This document shows positions 56,213-64,000 of a stretch of DNA of 64,000 bases, piece by piece. Origin of the DNA: DUML01 sp050949905. Lineage in GTDB: Bacteria > Bacillota > Desulfitobacteriia > Desulfitobacteriales > Syntrophobotulaceae. Both the position numbers and the translations under genes were made by a program. The stretch lies in assembly GCA_050949905.1 (NCBI GenBank), contig JBMNGP010000026.1, forward strand, positions 1-64,000, read 5' to 3'. Positions within the stretch are counted from its first letter, which is position 1, and the number at the start of each line of letters is the position of its first letter. The notes beneath the pieces were generated by a model, which saw only the letters and a program-made list of their open reading frames with translations, ran no database searches and had not been told where the DNA came from.

Positions 56213-57820
56213 ATGACTACAAACGAAAGAATGACTACAAATGAAAGTATATCCTCAAATGAAAATATAATCGCCAATAGAATTCCTGTTTCCCAGGATA
56301 AAAGGTCTTCCCCCTACGATGTCCTGATCATTGGAGCCGGAGTAGTTGGTTGCGCTGTAGCCAGGGAACTCTCCCGCTACGATCTGAAGATTGCCGTTTT
56401 AGAGAAGGAACTTGATGTGGGTATGGAGACCAGCGGCCGCAACTCAGGCGTGCTCCATGCCGGTTTCAATAACAGGCCCGGAACACTGATGGCTAAATAT
56501 TGTGTTGAAGGCTGCCTGGAGTTTGACCAAGTTGCTAAGGAGCTGGATATCCCCTTTAAAAGAACCGGCAAAATTGTCGTTGGTTTTACGGAAGACGATA
56601 AAGCAAAGCTCTGCCAACTTAAAGAACAGGGAGAACAAAACGGTGTCCCCGGCCTGGAAATCATCGGTCGGGAGAAAATAAAAGAGCTGGCCCCCTATGT
56701 CGACGGGGAATTTGCGCTCTATTCCCCGGTTACCGGAGTCTTAAACCCCTTTATCTATACTATTGCCCTGGCCGAGAATGCCCGGCAGAACGGCGTGGAT
56801 TTTTATTTTGATAACGAAGTTCTGGCAATTAACCACCTGGATAAAGCACCCGGCGCTAAGAGCACAATACATGCTGGCCTGGCTAACCAAGAAAACCAGC
56901 CCGCCTGTTATCAAGTTACAACCAAGAAAGCAACTTATACAGGCAGCTGGCTGATTAACTGTGCCGGGCTAAATGCCGATAAAATTGCCCGGATGCTGGG
57001 TATTGACGACTATACCATATATCCCTGCCGCGGGGAGTATTTTATCCTGGATAAGAAAGCCGGAGATTATCTAAAGATTCCGGCCTACCCCGTCCCTAAT
57101 CCGAAAGAAGGAGGTCTGGGGATTCACCTTACCCCGACAATTGACGGCAATATCCTCATCGGCCCCAGTTCGGAATATATCGAAGAAAGAGATAACTATG
57201 CCGCTACCCAAGAAATCATGGATTTGCTGCTTAAGGATGGCTCCCGAATTTTCCCCTATATCCGCCGGGAATTCTTTATCCGCAACTTTGCCGGAATCAG
57301 GCCTAAGCTAGTCAGTAAAGAGCAGGGCGGCTATGCCGACTTTGTAATTGAGGAAAGAGAAGAAATGCCTCGGGCCATTAACCTTATCGGCATCGAGTCC
57401 CCTGGCCTAACCAGCGCTTTGCCTCTTGCCCGGAGAGTAGTGGCCATGGTCGGGGAAAAAGAAAACTTAAAAGAAAGACACGATTTTAACCCTTACCGCC
57501 AAGGCATCTTATGCTTTAGCGAGCAGACCCCGGAGAGAAAAAAGGAATTAATAGAGCAGGATCCCAATTACGGAGAAATCATCTGCCGCTGTGAGACCAT
57601 CACTAAAGCCGAGATTTTACAGGCCATTCATAACCCTCTGGGAGTAGAGACCGTAGTCGGGGTCAAAAACAGAACCAGAGCCATGATGGGCCGCTGTCAG
57701 GGAGGCTACTGCCAGACCAGAATTACCGAGCTCATCATGCAGGAAAAAGGTAAAGAACCCCAAGAAGTTATTTATGCTCGCCAGGGTGGAAACATGTTTA
57801 GGGGGAGGGTTAGAGACTAA
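56213..57820 (+). CDS. FAD-dependent glycerol-3-phosphate dehydrogenase-like oxidoreductase
   Basis: I choose the ATG at 56213, nine bases after AAGGTGAGGG. The first 20 residues repeat MTTNE twice. The FAD-binding motif VLIIGAGVVGCAVARELSRY, together with ETSGRNSGVLHAGF, identifies the DAO/GlpA-like fold. The tail has a BFD-like 2Fe-2S domain (IICRCETITKAEI ... GRCQGGYCQTRI). In clostridia this protein, a second flavoprotein and DUF1667 form a three-gene unit annotated as anaerobic glycerol-3-phosphate dehydrogenase or a hydroxyacid oxidase. The stop overlaps the next ATG by one base. Confidence 0.92.
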   Translation: MTTNERMTTNESISSNENIIANRIPVSQDKRSSPYDVLIIGAGVVGCAVARELSRYDLKIAVLEKELDVGMETSGRNSGVLHAGFNNRPGTLMAKYCVEGCLEFDQVAKELDIPFKRTGKIVVGFTEDDKAKLCQLKEQGEQNGVPGLEIIGREKIKELAPYVDGEFALYSPVTGVLNPFIYTIALAENARQNGVDFYFDNEVLAINHLDKAPGAKSTIHAGLANQENQPACYQVTTKKATYTGSWLINCAGLNADKIARMLGIDDYTIYPCRGEYFILDKKAGDYLKIPAYPVPNPKEGGLGIHLTPTIDGNILIGPSSEYIEERDNYAATQEIMDLLLKDGSRIFPYIRREFFIRNFAGIRPKLVSKEQGGYADFVIEEREEMPRAINLIGIESPGLTSALPLARRVVAMVGEKENLKERHDFNPYRQGILCFSEQTPERKKELIEQDPNYGEIICRCETITKAEILQAIHNPLGVETVVGVKNRTRAMMGRCQGGYCQTRITELIMQEKGKEPQEVIYARQGGNMFRGRVRD

Positions 57821-59148
57821 TGGCTAAACTAATGGCTAAGGATACACTTAGTTCCGGAGTAATTAAGAAGGATGTTCTTATTATTGGCGGCGGTCCGGCC
57901 GGGCTGGCTGCAGCCGTCAAATTAAAAAAGCTGGGTGTAGAGAGTATTCTCATCCTGGAAAGGGAAAACCACCTGGGAGGAATTCTAAGGCAGTGTATCC
58001 ATGACGGTTTTGGTCTGACCCGTTTCGACGAGGCCTTAAGCGGCCCGGAATATGCGGCCAGATTTGTAGCTGAAGTCCAGGCCCTGGATATAGCTTATCA
58101 GACGGCAACTACGGTCTTAGAGATAACTGCCGAGAAAAAAGTTACCACTGTGTCCCAAAAAGGTCTCCAGGAATACCAAGCCAAGGCAATCATTCTGACC
58201 ACCGGCTGCCGGGAAAGAACCCGGGGAGCCATCAGCATTCCGGGAACCAGGCCGGCCGGAGTCTATACCGCCGGGGTAGCCCAGGCCTATATAAATTTAA
58301 AAAATATCATGGTCGGCAGGAAGATTATTATCCTGGGCTCCGGCGATATCGGCCTCATAATGGCCAGGAGATTGACCCTGGAAGGCGCCGAAGTCGCAGC
58401 TGTTTTGGAAATCCTCCCTTACGCCAGCGGCTTGCCGCGCAATATCCAGCAGTGTTTGCAAGACTATGATATTCCTCTTTTCCTTAGTCACACCGTTACG
58501 AAAATTCACGGCAAAACCCGCCTGGAAGGTGTGACCGTCAGCCGGGTGGACGAGAACTTACAACCGATTCCCGGTACGGAAAGAGATTACGCTTGTGATA
58601 CCCTGATCTTATCTGTCGGGCTGATTCCGGAAAATGAGCTGGCTTTAATGGCCGGAGTGGAGCTGGACACACGCACAAAAGGCGCTGTTGTAGACGAAAA
58701 TTTCCAGACCAATATTGAAGGTATCTTTGCCGCCGGCAATGCCCTCCATGTCCATGATCTGGTAGACTATGTCTCTCTGGAAGCCGAGAATGTGGCTCAG
58801 GCAGTGGCTGAGTATCTTGAGCGCGGCGCTCTCCCTCCCTGTCCTCTTAGAATTGAAACCGATTCCCTTATTGGTTACACCGTTCCCCAAAAAATCAGCG
58901 GAAAAAAAGACTTCCAGCTCTCTCTCAGGGTTAAAAAACCTCTGCCCAATTGCACCCTCCAAATTACGCAGAACAATCAATTGCTTAAATCCAAGAAATT
59001 GCGCAAAGCCTTGCCTGCAGAAATGATTAAAATTCCTGTAAAAAAGGAAGAACTTAAGCTAAAAGTTGACCCGAGCCCTCTTCCCCATCAGCAGGATATT
59101 AATACGAGCAGCTTAAAGATCCGGGTGCTAATTCCCGAAATGAGTTAG
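57820..59148 (+). CDS. FAD/NAD(P)-binding oxidoreductase, partner of the preceding flavoprotein
   Basis: The 442-residue protein has the FAD motif VLIIGGGPAGLAAAVKLKKL, followed by HLGGILRQCIHDGFG, a TTGCRERTRG motif, a second nucleotide site IILGSGDIGLIMARRL near 170, and the closing GIFAAGNALHVHDLVD. It belongs to the GlpB-like or thioredoxin-reductase-like superfamily and probably moves electrons between the dehydrogenase and NAD(P) or a quinone. Coupled start with the previous gene. Confidence 0.92.
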   Translation: MAKLMAKDTLSSGVIKKDVLIIGGGPAGLAAAVKLKKLGVESILILERENHLGGILRQCIHDGFGLTRFDEALSGPEYAARFVAEVQALDIAYQTATTVLEITAEKKVTTVSQKGLQEYQAKAIILTTGCRERTRGAISIPGTRPAGVYTAGVAQAYINLKNIMVGRKIIILGSGDIGLIMARRLTLEGAEVAAVLEILPYASGLPRNIQQCLQDYDIPLFLSHTVTKIHGKTRLEGVTVSRVDENLQPIPGTERDYACDTLILSVGLIPENELALMAGVELDTRTKGAVVDENFQTNIEGIFAAGNALHVHDLVDYVSLEAENVAQAVAEYLERGALPPCPLRIETDSLIGYTVPQKISGKKDFQLSLRVKKPLPNCTLQITQNNQLLKSKKLRKALPAEMIKIPVKKEELKLKVDPSPLPHQQDINTSSLKIRVLIPEMS

Positions 59149-59264
59149 CGGATAAATTGGTTTGTTAGAAATAAATTATTTATCATCAATCACCTAATAA
59201 TATCAATTATTAAATGATATCAATTTTTAAATAAATATTAATACTAAAGGTAGATGGAAGCCAG

Positions 59265-59642
59265 ATGGAAAAAGAATTGCATAAAAACTTAATTTGCATC
59301 CTTTGTCCTAATGGCTGTGAAATTAACGCCACGCTGGATGAAGACGGCATCATCCGGAGCATTGAAGGATCTTCCTGCCAAAAAGGCACCGTATATGTCC
59401 AACAGGAAATCTATAACCCCCGGAGAAATATTGCTACCTCCGTCAAAGTCATAGGCGGAGAGCTCCCTTTAGTAAGTGTAAGGCTAACCAAGGCTATTCC
59501 CAAAGAAAAAATCTTGGAAGTTATGGCCGAGATCAAAAAGGTGGTTCTTCAGGCTCCCGTCTCACTGGGGGACGTAATTATTCCTAATGTCTTAGAGTTA
59601 GGAGCAGATGTAATCGCCACCAAAGATGTCCCCAGAATATGA
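59265..59642 (+). CDS. DUF1667 protein
   Basis: A 125-residue protein with NLICILCPNGCEINATL near the N-terminus and GSSCQKGTVYVQQE near 45, cysteines typical of DUF1667. It is almost always encoded after the two flavoproteins upstream and is thought to be the third subunit, perhaps carrying an Fe-S cluster. A 116-base AT-rich gap separates it from them. Confidence 0.92.
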   Translation: MEKELHKNLICILCPNGCEINATLDEDGIIRSIEGSSCQKGTVYVQQEIYNPRRNIATSVKVIGGELPLVSVRLTKAIPKEKILEVMAEIKKVVLQAPVSLGDVIIPNVLELGADVIATKDVPRI

Positions 59643-59718
59643 TTACGGCAAACCCGCTACTCCAGGGGCTGTTCATATAGTATAATTGGTTTCTAAGAAG
59701 GCTTTTGTGAGGTAAAAA

Positions 59719-60857
59719 ATGAGACGCTCCTTAAAAATACTCATGTCCATTAATTCCAATCCTTTTGCGGTTAAAGTAGTTATAACCGTAATTGCCTTTG
59801 CCGCTGTTTCCTGTTTTATTGTCATGCTGGAATTAACCGGGCACTTCCAGGAAGTAATGAGCTTCCTTAAACATCCCCAAGGAGATAATTGACTCCAGTA
59901 TTGCGGTTTTTTCCCAGCAGCTGGTCATAACAACCATTGTCTTAACTATAATCGGGGTAAACGGGGCCTCTCCTGGTGGCATACTTTGTGACCAAACCGA
60001 TTAGGGATTTGTCCGAGGCCAGCAAAAAGATAGCCCAAGGGGACCTGTCGGCCAGGGTGACTACCTGGGGGCATGATGAGCTCGCTAGGCTGGGCCAGAC
60101 TTTTAACCAAATGGCGGACAGTATCGAAAAATATACGGCGGAACGGGAAGCTCTAGTGCGGGAATTAATGCGCAATGAACAAACTCGGCAGGAGCTTTTG
60201 AAAAAAGTTATCACCGCTCAGGAAGACGAGAGGATCCGGATTTCCAGAGAACTCCATGATGAAACCGGCCAGAGCCTGACCTCTTTAACTATTGGACTTA
60301 AACTTTTAGAGGATGAAATTAATGATCCTAAACAAGTGCAGGCTATTTCCGAAATGCGCAACCTGGCCTCAACCACTCTGAAAGAAGTCCATCGCCTGGC
60401 TGTCGAGCTCCGCCCCACCGTCTTAGACGATATCGGGCTCATCCCTGCCATTGAGCGCTTTGTCCAAACCTATGCCCGCAATTATAATATTGATATTGAT
60501 TTTCATGTCCAGAATAAAAACAAAGAGAGACTGTCCGGTGAAGTGGAAACGGCACTTTACCGGATTGTCCAGGAAGGCTTGACTAATATTGTCAAATATG
60601 CCAAGGCCAAAAATGTCAGTGTACTATTGGACATCAAAGATTCCGGCGTCAAACTGATAGTTGAAGATGACGGCGTCGGTTTTGAAGCCGACAAAGTTGA
60701 GTACTCTGAAGACAGGCATTTGGGCATTGCCGGGATGAAAGAGCGCACCCTGCTCTTAAACGGTACCTTTACAATTGAATCCGGCCAGGGACAGGGGACA
60801 ACAATCTATGCCTGCATACCTTTGCAAAGGAGAGATATTAATGAAATCACCGATTAG
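59719..60857 (+). pseudogene. NarX/DesK-type sensor histidine kinase, two frameshifts
   Basis: An ATG at 59719 gives a membrane helix (VVITVIAFAAVSCFIVML). The frame breaks after CCCC at 59875-59878, and again after GGGG at 59963-59966; removing one base at each run reads H-P-K-E-I-I-D-S-S-I and N-G-P-L-L-V-A-Y. The rest is a good kinase: HAMP domain (KPIRDLSEASKKIAQGDLSA), phospho-His in ERIRISRELHDETGQSL near 60227, and an ATPase domain (VEDDGVGFEADK). Both breaks are in homopolymers, so the gene may be intact in the real genome. Confidence 0.88.
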
Positions 60858-61491
60858 GCTTCTCCTTGTTGACGATCATACAGTCTTAAGAAGCGGCTTA
60901 AGGATGCTCTTAAACTCTCATGAAGACATGATAGTTGTGGGGGAAGCCGAGTCAGGGGAGGATGCCCTGGAAAAAGTTAAAGAACTTAAGCCTGATATTG
61001 TTCTCTTAGATATTTCCATGCCCGGAATGGGAGGAATGACTGCTCTGCAGAAAATCAAAGAAATCTCCGGGGCTAAAGTCTTGATGCTCACTATGCATGC
61101 CGATGAAGAATACTTGAAAGAAGCGATGGAATTCGGCGTGAGCGGCTATGTCCTTAAGCAGGCTGCTGATACGGAGCTTATTCAGGCCATCAAGGAAGTG
61201 GCTAAGGGCCAGGTCTATGTCGACTCCGGCCTGGCTCAAAACCTGGTAAAATCAATGTACCATCCCTCATCAAAACAAAGAAGTGACTATGATTCTAACC
61301 TGACCGACCGGGAAAAAGAGGTCTTGACGCTTATTGCTTTAGGTCATACCAATAAAGAGATCGCTGAAACTTTAATGATCAGCGTTAAAACCGTGGAAAG
61401 CCATAAGACTAAAATTATGGAGAAAATTAATTGTCAGAAGCGATCGGAAATGGTGCGTTATGCCCTGGAGAATGGCTATATTAACACCTGA
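60841..61491 (+). CDS. NarL/FixJ-type response regulator
   Basis: The start is the ATG at 60841, after GGAGAGATATT, overlapping the kinase stop by 17 bases. The receiver domain has LLVDDHTVLRSGL with the acidic pair, DIVLLDISMPGMGG with the phosphorylated Asp near 54, and a Lys in VLKQA. The LuxR helix-turn-helix follows (LTDREKEVLTLIALGHTNKEIAETLMISVKTVESHKTKI). It should act with the kinase just upstream. Intact. Confidence 0.95.
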   Translation: MKSPIRLLLVDDHTVLRSGLRMLLNSHEDMIVVGEAESGEDALEKVKELKPDIVLLDISMPGMGGMTALQKIKEISGAKVLMLTMHADEEYLKEAMEFGVSGYVLKQAADTELIQAIKEVAKGQVYVDSGLAQNLVKSMYHPSSKQRSDYDSNLTDREKEVLTLIALGHTNKEIAETLMISVKTVESHKTKIMEKINCQKRSEMVRYALENGYINT

Positions 61492-61512
61492 TGGCATTTA
61501 ATGTTAAACCTC

Positions 61513-61546
61513 AAGGAAGTTGGGGAATTCCCCTACTTCCTTTTTT
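61513..61546 (+). terminator. Terminator after the response regulator
   Basis: AAGGAAGT(T)GGGGAA pairs with TTCCCC(T)ACTTCCTT, followed by T. It closes the two-component transcript. Confidence 0.85.
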
Positions 61547-61714
61547 ATGCGGCGAACCCCAATTTAAGAGGGAGACAGTGCCTGTGATTACCGGGCTTGG
61601 GTATTTGCAAACTTTTTGATCTAAAGATGTAGGTAAATACCCTATTTAAAACCCGGATTCTCACTGATTTATTTCCAGGGAACAAAGGATGGTAATTATA
61701 TTAGATTGTTAGAT

Positions 61715-61743
61715 TTGTAAACTCGTCTAGCCAGTGGTATAAT
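61715..61743 (+). promoter_or_regulatory. Sigma-A-type promoter
   Basis: TTGTAA (61715-61720) and TATAAT (61738-61743) are spaced by 17 bases. Transcription would start near 61750, about 200 bases before the permease gene, giving a leader that contains the hairpin at 61839-61867. Confidence 0.6.
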
Positions 61744-61749
61744 TATTTT

Positions 61750-61870
61750 ATCAAGATCATTGTCTAAGAGGAGTAGCTGTAAATCACAAAATCGTCAATA
61801 TGGATCAAGCCCGGTTTTGTGAGCAACTTGTTGTCAGCAAGACCTTAACCTCCTCGGTTAAGGTCTTAAA
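61750..61870 (+). ncRNA. Candidate leader RNA or small RNA ending in a strong hairpin
   Basis: Between the promoter and the permease lies a perfect 12-base inverted repeat (AAGACCTTAACC and GGTTAAGGTCTT, loop TCCTC), followed by AAATATTTG. It may end a short RNA or attenuate the permease. A 30-codon frame (MDQARFCEQLVVSKTLTSSV...) spans it but lacks a ribosome site. The rest of 61547-61957 shows no gene. Confidence 0.35.
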
Positions 61871-61957
61871 TATTTGTGCCAGATTCAATTAATAAGTAAA
61901 ACAAATTATTACTCTATTCACATCTAATCAACAGCAATTATCGTCCTAGGAGAAACT

Positions 61958-63361
61958 ATGAACATCTTAAAAAAAGTTTTACTCGTCCTTTCACTTGTCT
62001 TTTTAGTCCTATCACCGCTTATCCCTCCGGCCAACGGTATGACTGCTAAGGGTTGGACAGCCTTAGCTATCCTTGCTGTAGCAGTTATTCTTTGGCTCAC
62101 TAATGTAATCCCCAGAGCGGTCACCAGTATGCTGGTTATTGCTCTTCCTGCTCTAACCGGAATACTGACGTTTGAGGAAGCTGCTTCCAGTTTTGGCCGG
62201 GAGGTTATCTGGCTTTTGATAGCCCTTCTAGTAATGGGCATCGCCATTGAAAAAACGGGATTGGACAAGCGAATAGTCTTCACCATGTTAAGCTGGGCTA
62301 AAGGAAATTTTAAATCCACGATCTTTTTTCTCATTATTTTTGCTTTTACGCTTAATTTTTTCGTCCCTAACGCTGTGGCCCGCGTGGTAATCCTCCTGCC
62401 GATCAGCCTGGGCTTAATCGAAGCTATGGCTGCCGGCAAAGACAGTAATAGCGCCAAACTTATTATGCTTACCATCAGCTTTATCCCCATAATTACCGCT
62501 TCCGGGCTTTTAACCGGTGCCAGCGGCTCCATTTATGCTGCGGGTTTATTTAGTTCCAGCCTTGGTTTTAATTTCAGCTATCTTTACTGGTTCAGCCTAA
62601 TGATGCCTATCATTGTCTGCGTAGTGGCCACTTACTGGTTAATTGCTCCCAGACTCTTCCCTTCGGAAGTAAAAGTCATCCCGGGCGGCAAGGAATATAT
62701 TCTAGAAGAAAAAAAGAAGTTAGGCCAAATATCCAAAGGCGAGATTAAGTTATTAGCCTTATACATAATCCTCATAATACTCTGGATTACCGAACCGCTG
62801 CACCACCTTTCCCTATCACTTTCCGCCCTCTGTGTTGCTGTCGTCTGTTTTTTGCCTTTGATCGACTTGGTAAAATGGAATGTTGTTCGGCGGGAACTGG
62901 ATTGGGGTGTTCCCATAGTTTTCTCGGCCGGTTTTACGATTGCCGATACCTTGGAAAAAGCGGGGATTGTTGATTGGATGGCAGTACTGGCCGGCAATTA
63001 TCTTCAAGATTTTTCGCCCTTTGTCATGGCCTTAAGCATTATGATTTTGCTGCTTCTCATTCGCATTATTTTTACCAACTATACGGCTATGGTCGCTTCC
63101 CTCCTGCCGGTCATCCTGGCCTTTGCCAAAGTCTCGCCCTTTAATCCCTTATGGCTGGGCATGATAGCCGTCCTGGCCAGCAATGCCGGTTACCTCTTTC
63201 CATCCCAGACAGTAGCTAATATGATTACGTTAAATAAAGGCTATTTCTCAGTTAGAGATTACTTTGTAGTCGGCATATTTCTCACTGTTTCGCTCATTAC
63301 TTTCAGTTTGCTTTTTGCCTTTTTCTATTGGCCGCTGTTAGGGCTGGATATTTTAAAATAA
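61958..63361 (+). CDS. SLC13/DASS-family anion permease
   Basis: The 467-residue protein has about twelve membrane helices and the family features LLIALLVMGIAIEKTGLDKR near 85 and NAGYLFPSQTVANMITLNK near the C-terminus. DASS permeases take up di- and tricarboxylates, sulfate or related anions with sodium. Which one is unclear here. The neighbouring IclR gene, convergent with it, may control it or a nearby catabolic operon beyond the window. Confidence 0.92.
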   Translation: MNILKKVLLVLSLVFLVLSPLIPPANGMTAKGWTALAILAVAVILWLTNVIPRAVTSMLVIALPALTGILTFEEAASSFGREVIWLLIALLVMGIAIEKTGLDKRIVFTMLSWAKGNFKSTIFFLIIFAFTLNFFVPNAVARVVILLPISLGLIEAMAAGKDSNSAKLIMLTISFIPIITASGLLTGASGSIYAAGLFSSSLGFNFSYLYWFSLMMPIIVCVVATYWLIAPRLFPSEVKVIPGGKEYILEEKKKLGQISKGEIKLLALYIILIILWITEPLHHLSLSLSALCVAVVCFLPLIDLVKWNVVRRELDWGVPIVFSAGFTIADTLEKAGIVDWMAVLAGNYLQDFSPFVMALSIMILLLLIRIIFTNYTAMVASLLPVILAFAKVSPFNPLWLGMIAVLASNAGYLFPSQTVANMITLNKGYFSVRDYFVVGIFLTVSLITFSLLFAFFYWPLLGLDILK

Positions 63362-63480
63362 GATATGAAATGTTAAAAGCCAAAAGTAAACCACAATCAA
63401 TAGCCTATCGTTATTACTGAAAATAATTGCGCATAATAAGAATCAAAAAGCTATTGAACAAAAAGATGACACAGGTAAAA

Positions 63481-63516
63481 AAAAGACTGAACCCCTTAAT
63501 GGTTCGGTCTTTTTCT
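63481..63516. terminator. Bidirectional terminator between permease and iclR
   Basis: AAAAGACTGAACC and GGTTCGGTCTTTTT form a stem with one T-G pair. It has A and T runs on either side and lies between two convergent genes. The DNA from 63362 to 63480 holds no gene. Confidence 0.85.
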
Positions 63517-63565
63517 GATATTCTATTTGGTCACAAAGTAAAATAATAAAACAGGCTAAATCTGT

Positions 63566-64000
63566 CTATTTATAGTAACCTAGCTCCTCAGATATCTCCC
63601 CGGTCATTCTTAACAGGAGGGGCGCGAATTCCTCCATTTTTACAGGAGTCAGCCGCGTGCTTGGGCCGGAAATGTTCACCGACCCTACAATATTGCCATT
63701 ATCATTATAAACCGGAGCGGCCAGGGATGAGATCCCCTGAGTCCTTTCCCCTTGGGAGGTAGCGTACCCAGCTATACGAATTAACTTAAGCTCAGCCCGC
63801 AAAGCTTCTTTTTTATTAGTTTCAAGTTTTAGGTTTCTAAGATGCTCTTCCTGCTCCTTTTCCGGGAGAAAAGCCAAAATGGCCTTACCGGGAGAACCCG
63901 GAAAGATAGGTAAAGGCACACCAACGTCAGTATAGGTTCTTCTTAATTGATTATTGCTTTCTAGTTGAAAGAGGCAAATACGCGACTTTCCGTCATAAAG
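63566..64000 (-). CDS. IclR-family regulator, partial at window end
   Basis: The frame is open to the end of the window, so the start and DNA-binding domain are missing. The visible 144 residues are the ligand-binding IclR domain: LYDGKSRICLFQLESNNQLR, then FPGSPGKAILAFLP, GYATSQGERTQGISSLAAPV and NGNIVGSVNISGPSTRL. IclR proteins sense small carboxylates or aromatic compounds and control nearby catabolic or transport genes; the permease next door is a plausible target. Confidence 0.93.
   Translation of the reverse strand, partial: LYDGKSRICLFQLESNNQLRRTYTDVGVPLPIFPGSPGKAILAFLPEKEQEEHLRNLKLETNKKEALRAELKLIRIAGYATSQGERTQGISSLAAPVYNDNGNIVGSVNISGPSTRLTPVKMEEFAPLLLRMTGEISEELGYYK

Overview
The window looks like a chromosome segment of an anaerobic, spore-forming Bacillota bacterium. 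A member of the Desulfitobacterium/Desulfosporosinus group (Peptococcaceae-like Clostridia) fits best, at moderate confidence. The reasons are cell-wall-binding-repeat-2 surface proteins, a LuxR regulator with an MFS-like membrane half, a GerW (YtfJ) sporulation gene, a glycerol-3-phosphate-dehydrogenase-like flavoprotein operon with DUF1667, strong GGAGG ribosome sites, frequent TTG starts, and many anaerobic Fe-S and flavin proteins. No 16S rRNA or other marker is present, so the genus is inference.

Layout. 0-7.4 kb: small membrane and zinc-ribbon genes, a LuxR/MFS regulator with a small helix-turn-helix gene, and a large surface adhesin broken by five frameshifts. The adhesin is bracketed by two copies of a duplicated membrane-protein-plus-terminator module, one decayed. 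7.4-13.3 kb: an ADP-ribose neighbourhood with an ADP-ribosylglycohydrolase, a von Willebrand A protein, a macrodomain fusion and a rifampin-ADP-ribosyltransferase-like protein with an extra N-terminal helical-repeat region. An alpha/beta hydrolase and an Xre/membrane-protein pair lie between them. 13.3-20 kb: a ferredoxin-like protein, an M28 peptidase, gene remnants, a 2-hydroxyacid dehydrogenase with an unusual active site, a flavin reductase/pirin pair and a second Xre/membrane pair.

20.2-37.4 kb is a defence-type island flanked by related non-coding repeats. It holds four poorly known genes (SEC-C/zinc-motif protein, two unknowns and an RHH-like protein), a serine-recombinase fragment, an IS21-family element, and a type I restriction-modification locus with a RhuM gene, a truncated specificity subunit, a frameshifted hsdR and a 363-aa companion. 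Next to it is a second, methylase-like protein fused to a specificity domain but lacking visible catalytic motifs. 37.5-41 kb: a MarR / DHA2 exporter / two HlyD-adaptor operon. 41-46 kb: a Phd-Uma2 fusion with a clear self-regulatory promoter/operator, and two decayed genes (a surface protein and a MalT-type regulator).

46-64 kb is mostly core-like: ECF sigma / anti-sigma / DUF2953 / GerW operon, murB, a B12-binding radical SAM protein, Xre plus DUF2975, an alpha/beta hydrolase, an EamA transporter, tRNA-Ala(CGC) with three exact-period 127-bp repeats of its 3' end, an MBL hydrolase, the glycerol-3-phosphate-dehydrogenase-like operon, a frameshifted histidine kinase with an intact response regulator, an SLC13-type permease and a partial IclR regulator.

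A recurring theme is single-base length changes in short homopolymers that break otherwise good genes (zinc ribbon, small HTH, adhesin, istA, hsdR, methylase-like fusion, MalT-like, DUF2975, histidine kinase). This pattern may reflect sequencing indels as much as biology, so each 'pseudogene' below should be read with that caveat. The most interesting loci are the tRNA-derived tandem repeats, the uncharacterised four-gene cluster in the island, the catalytically degenerate methylase-specificity fusion, and the ADP-ribose gene neighbourhood.
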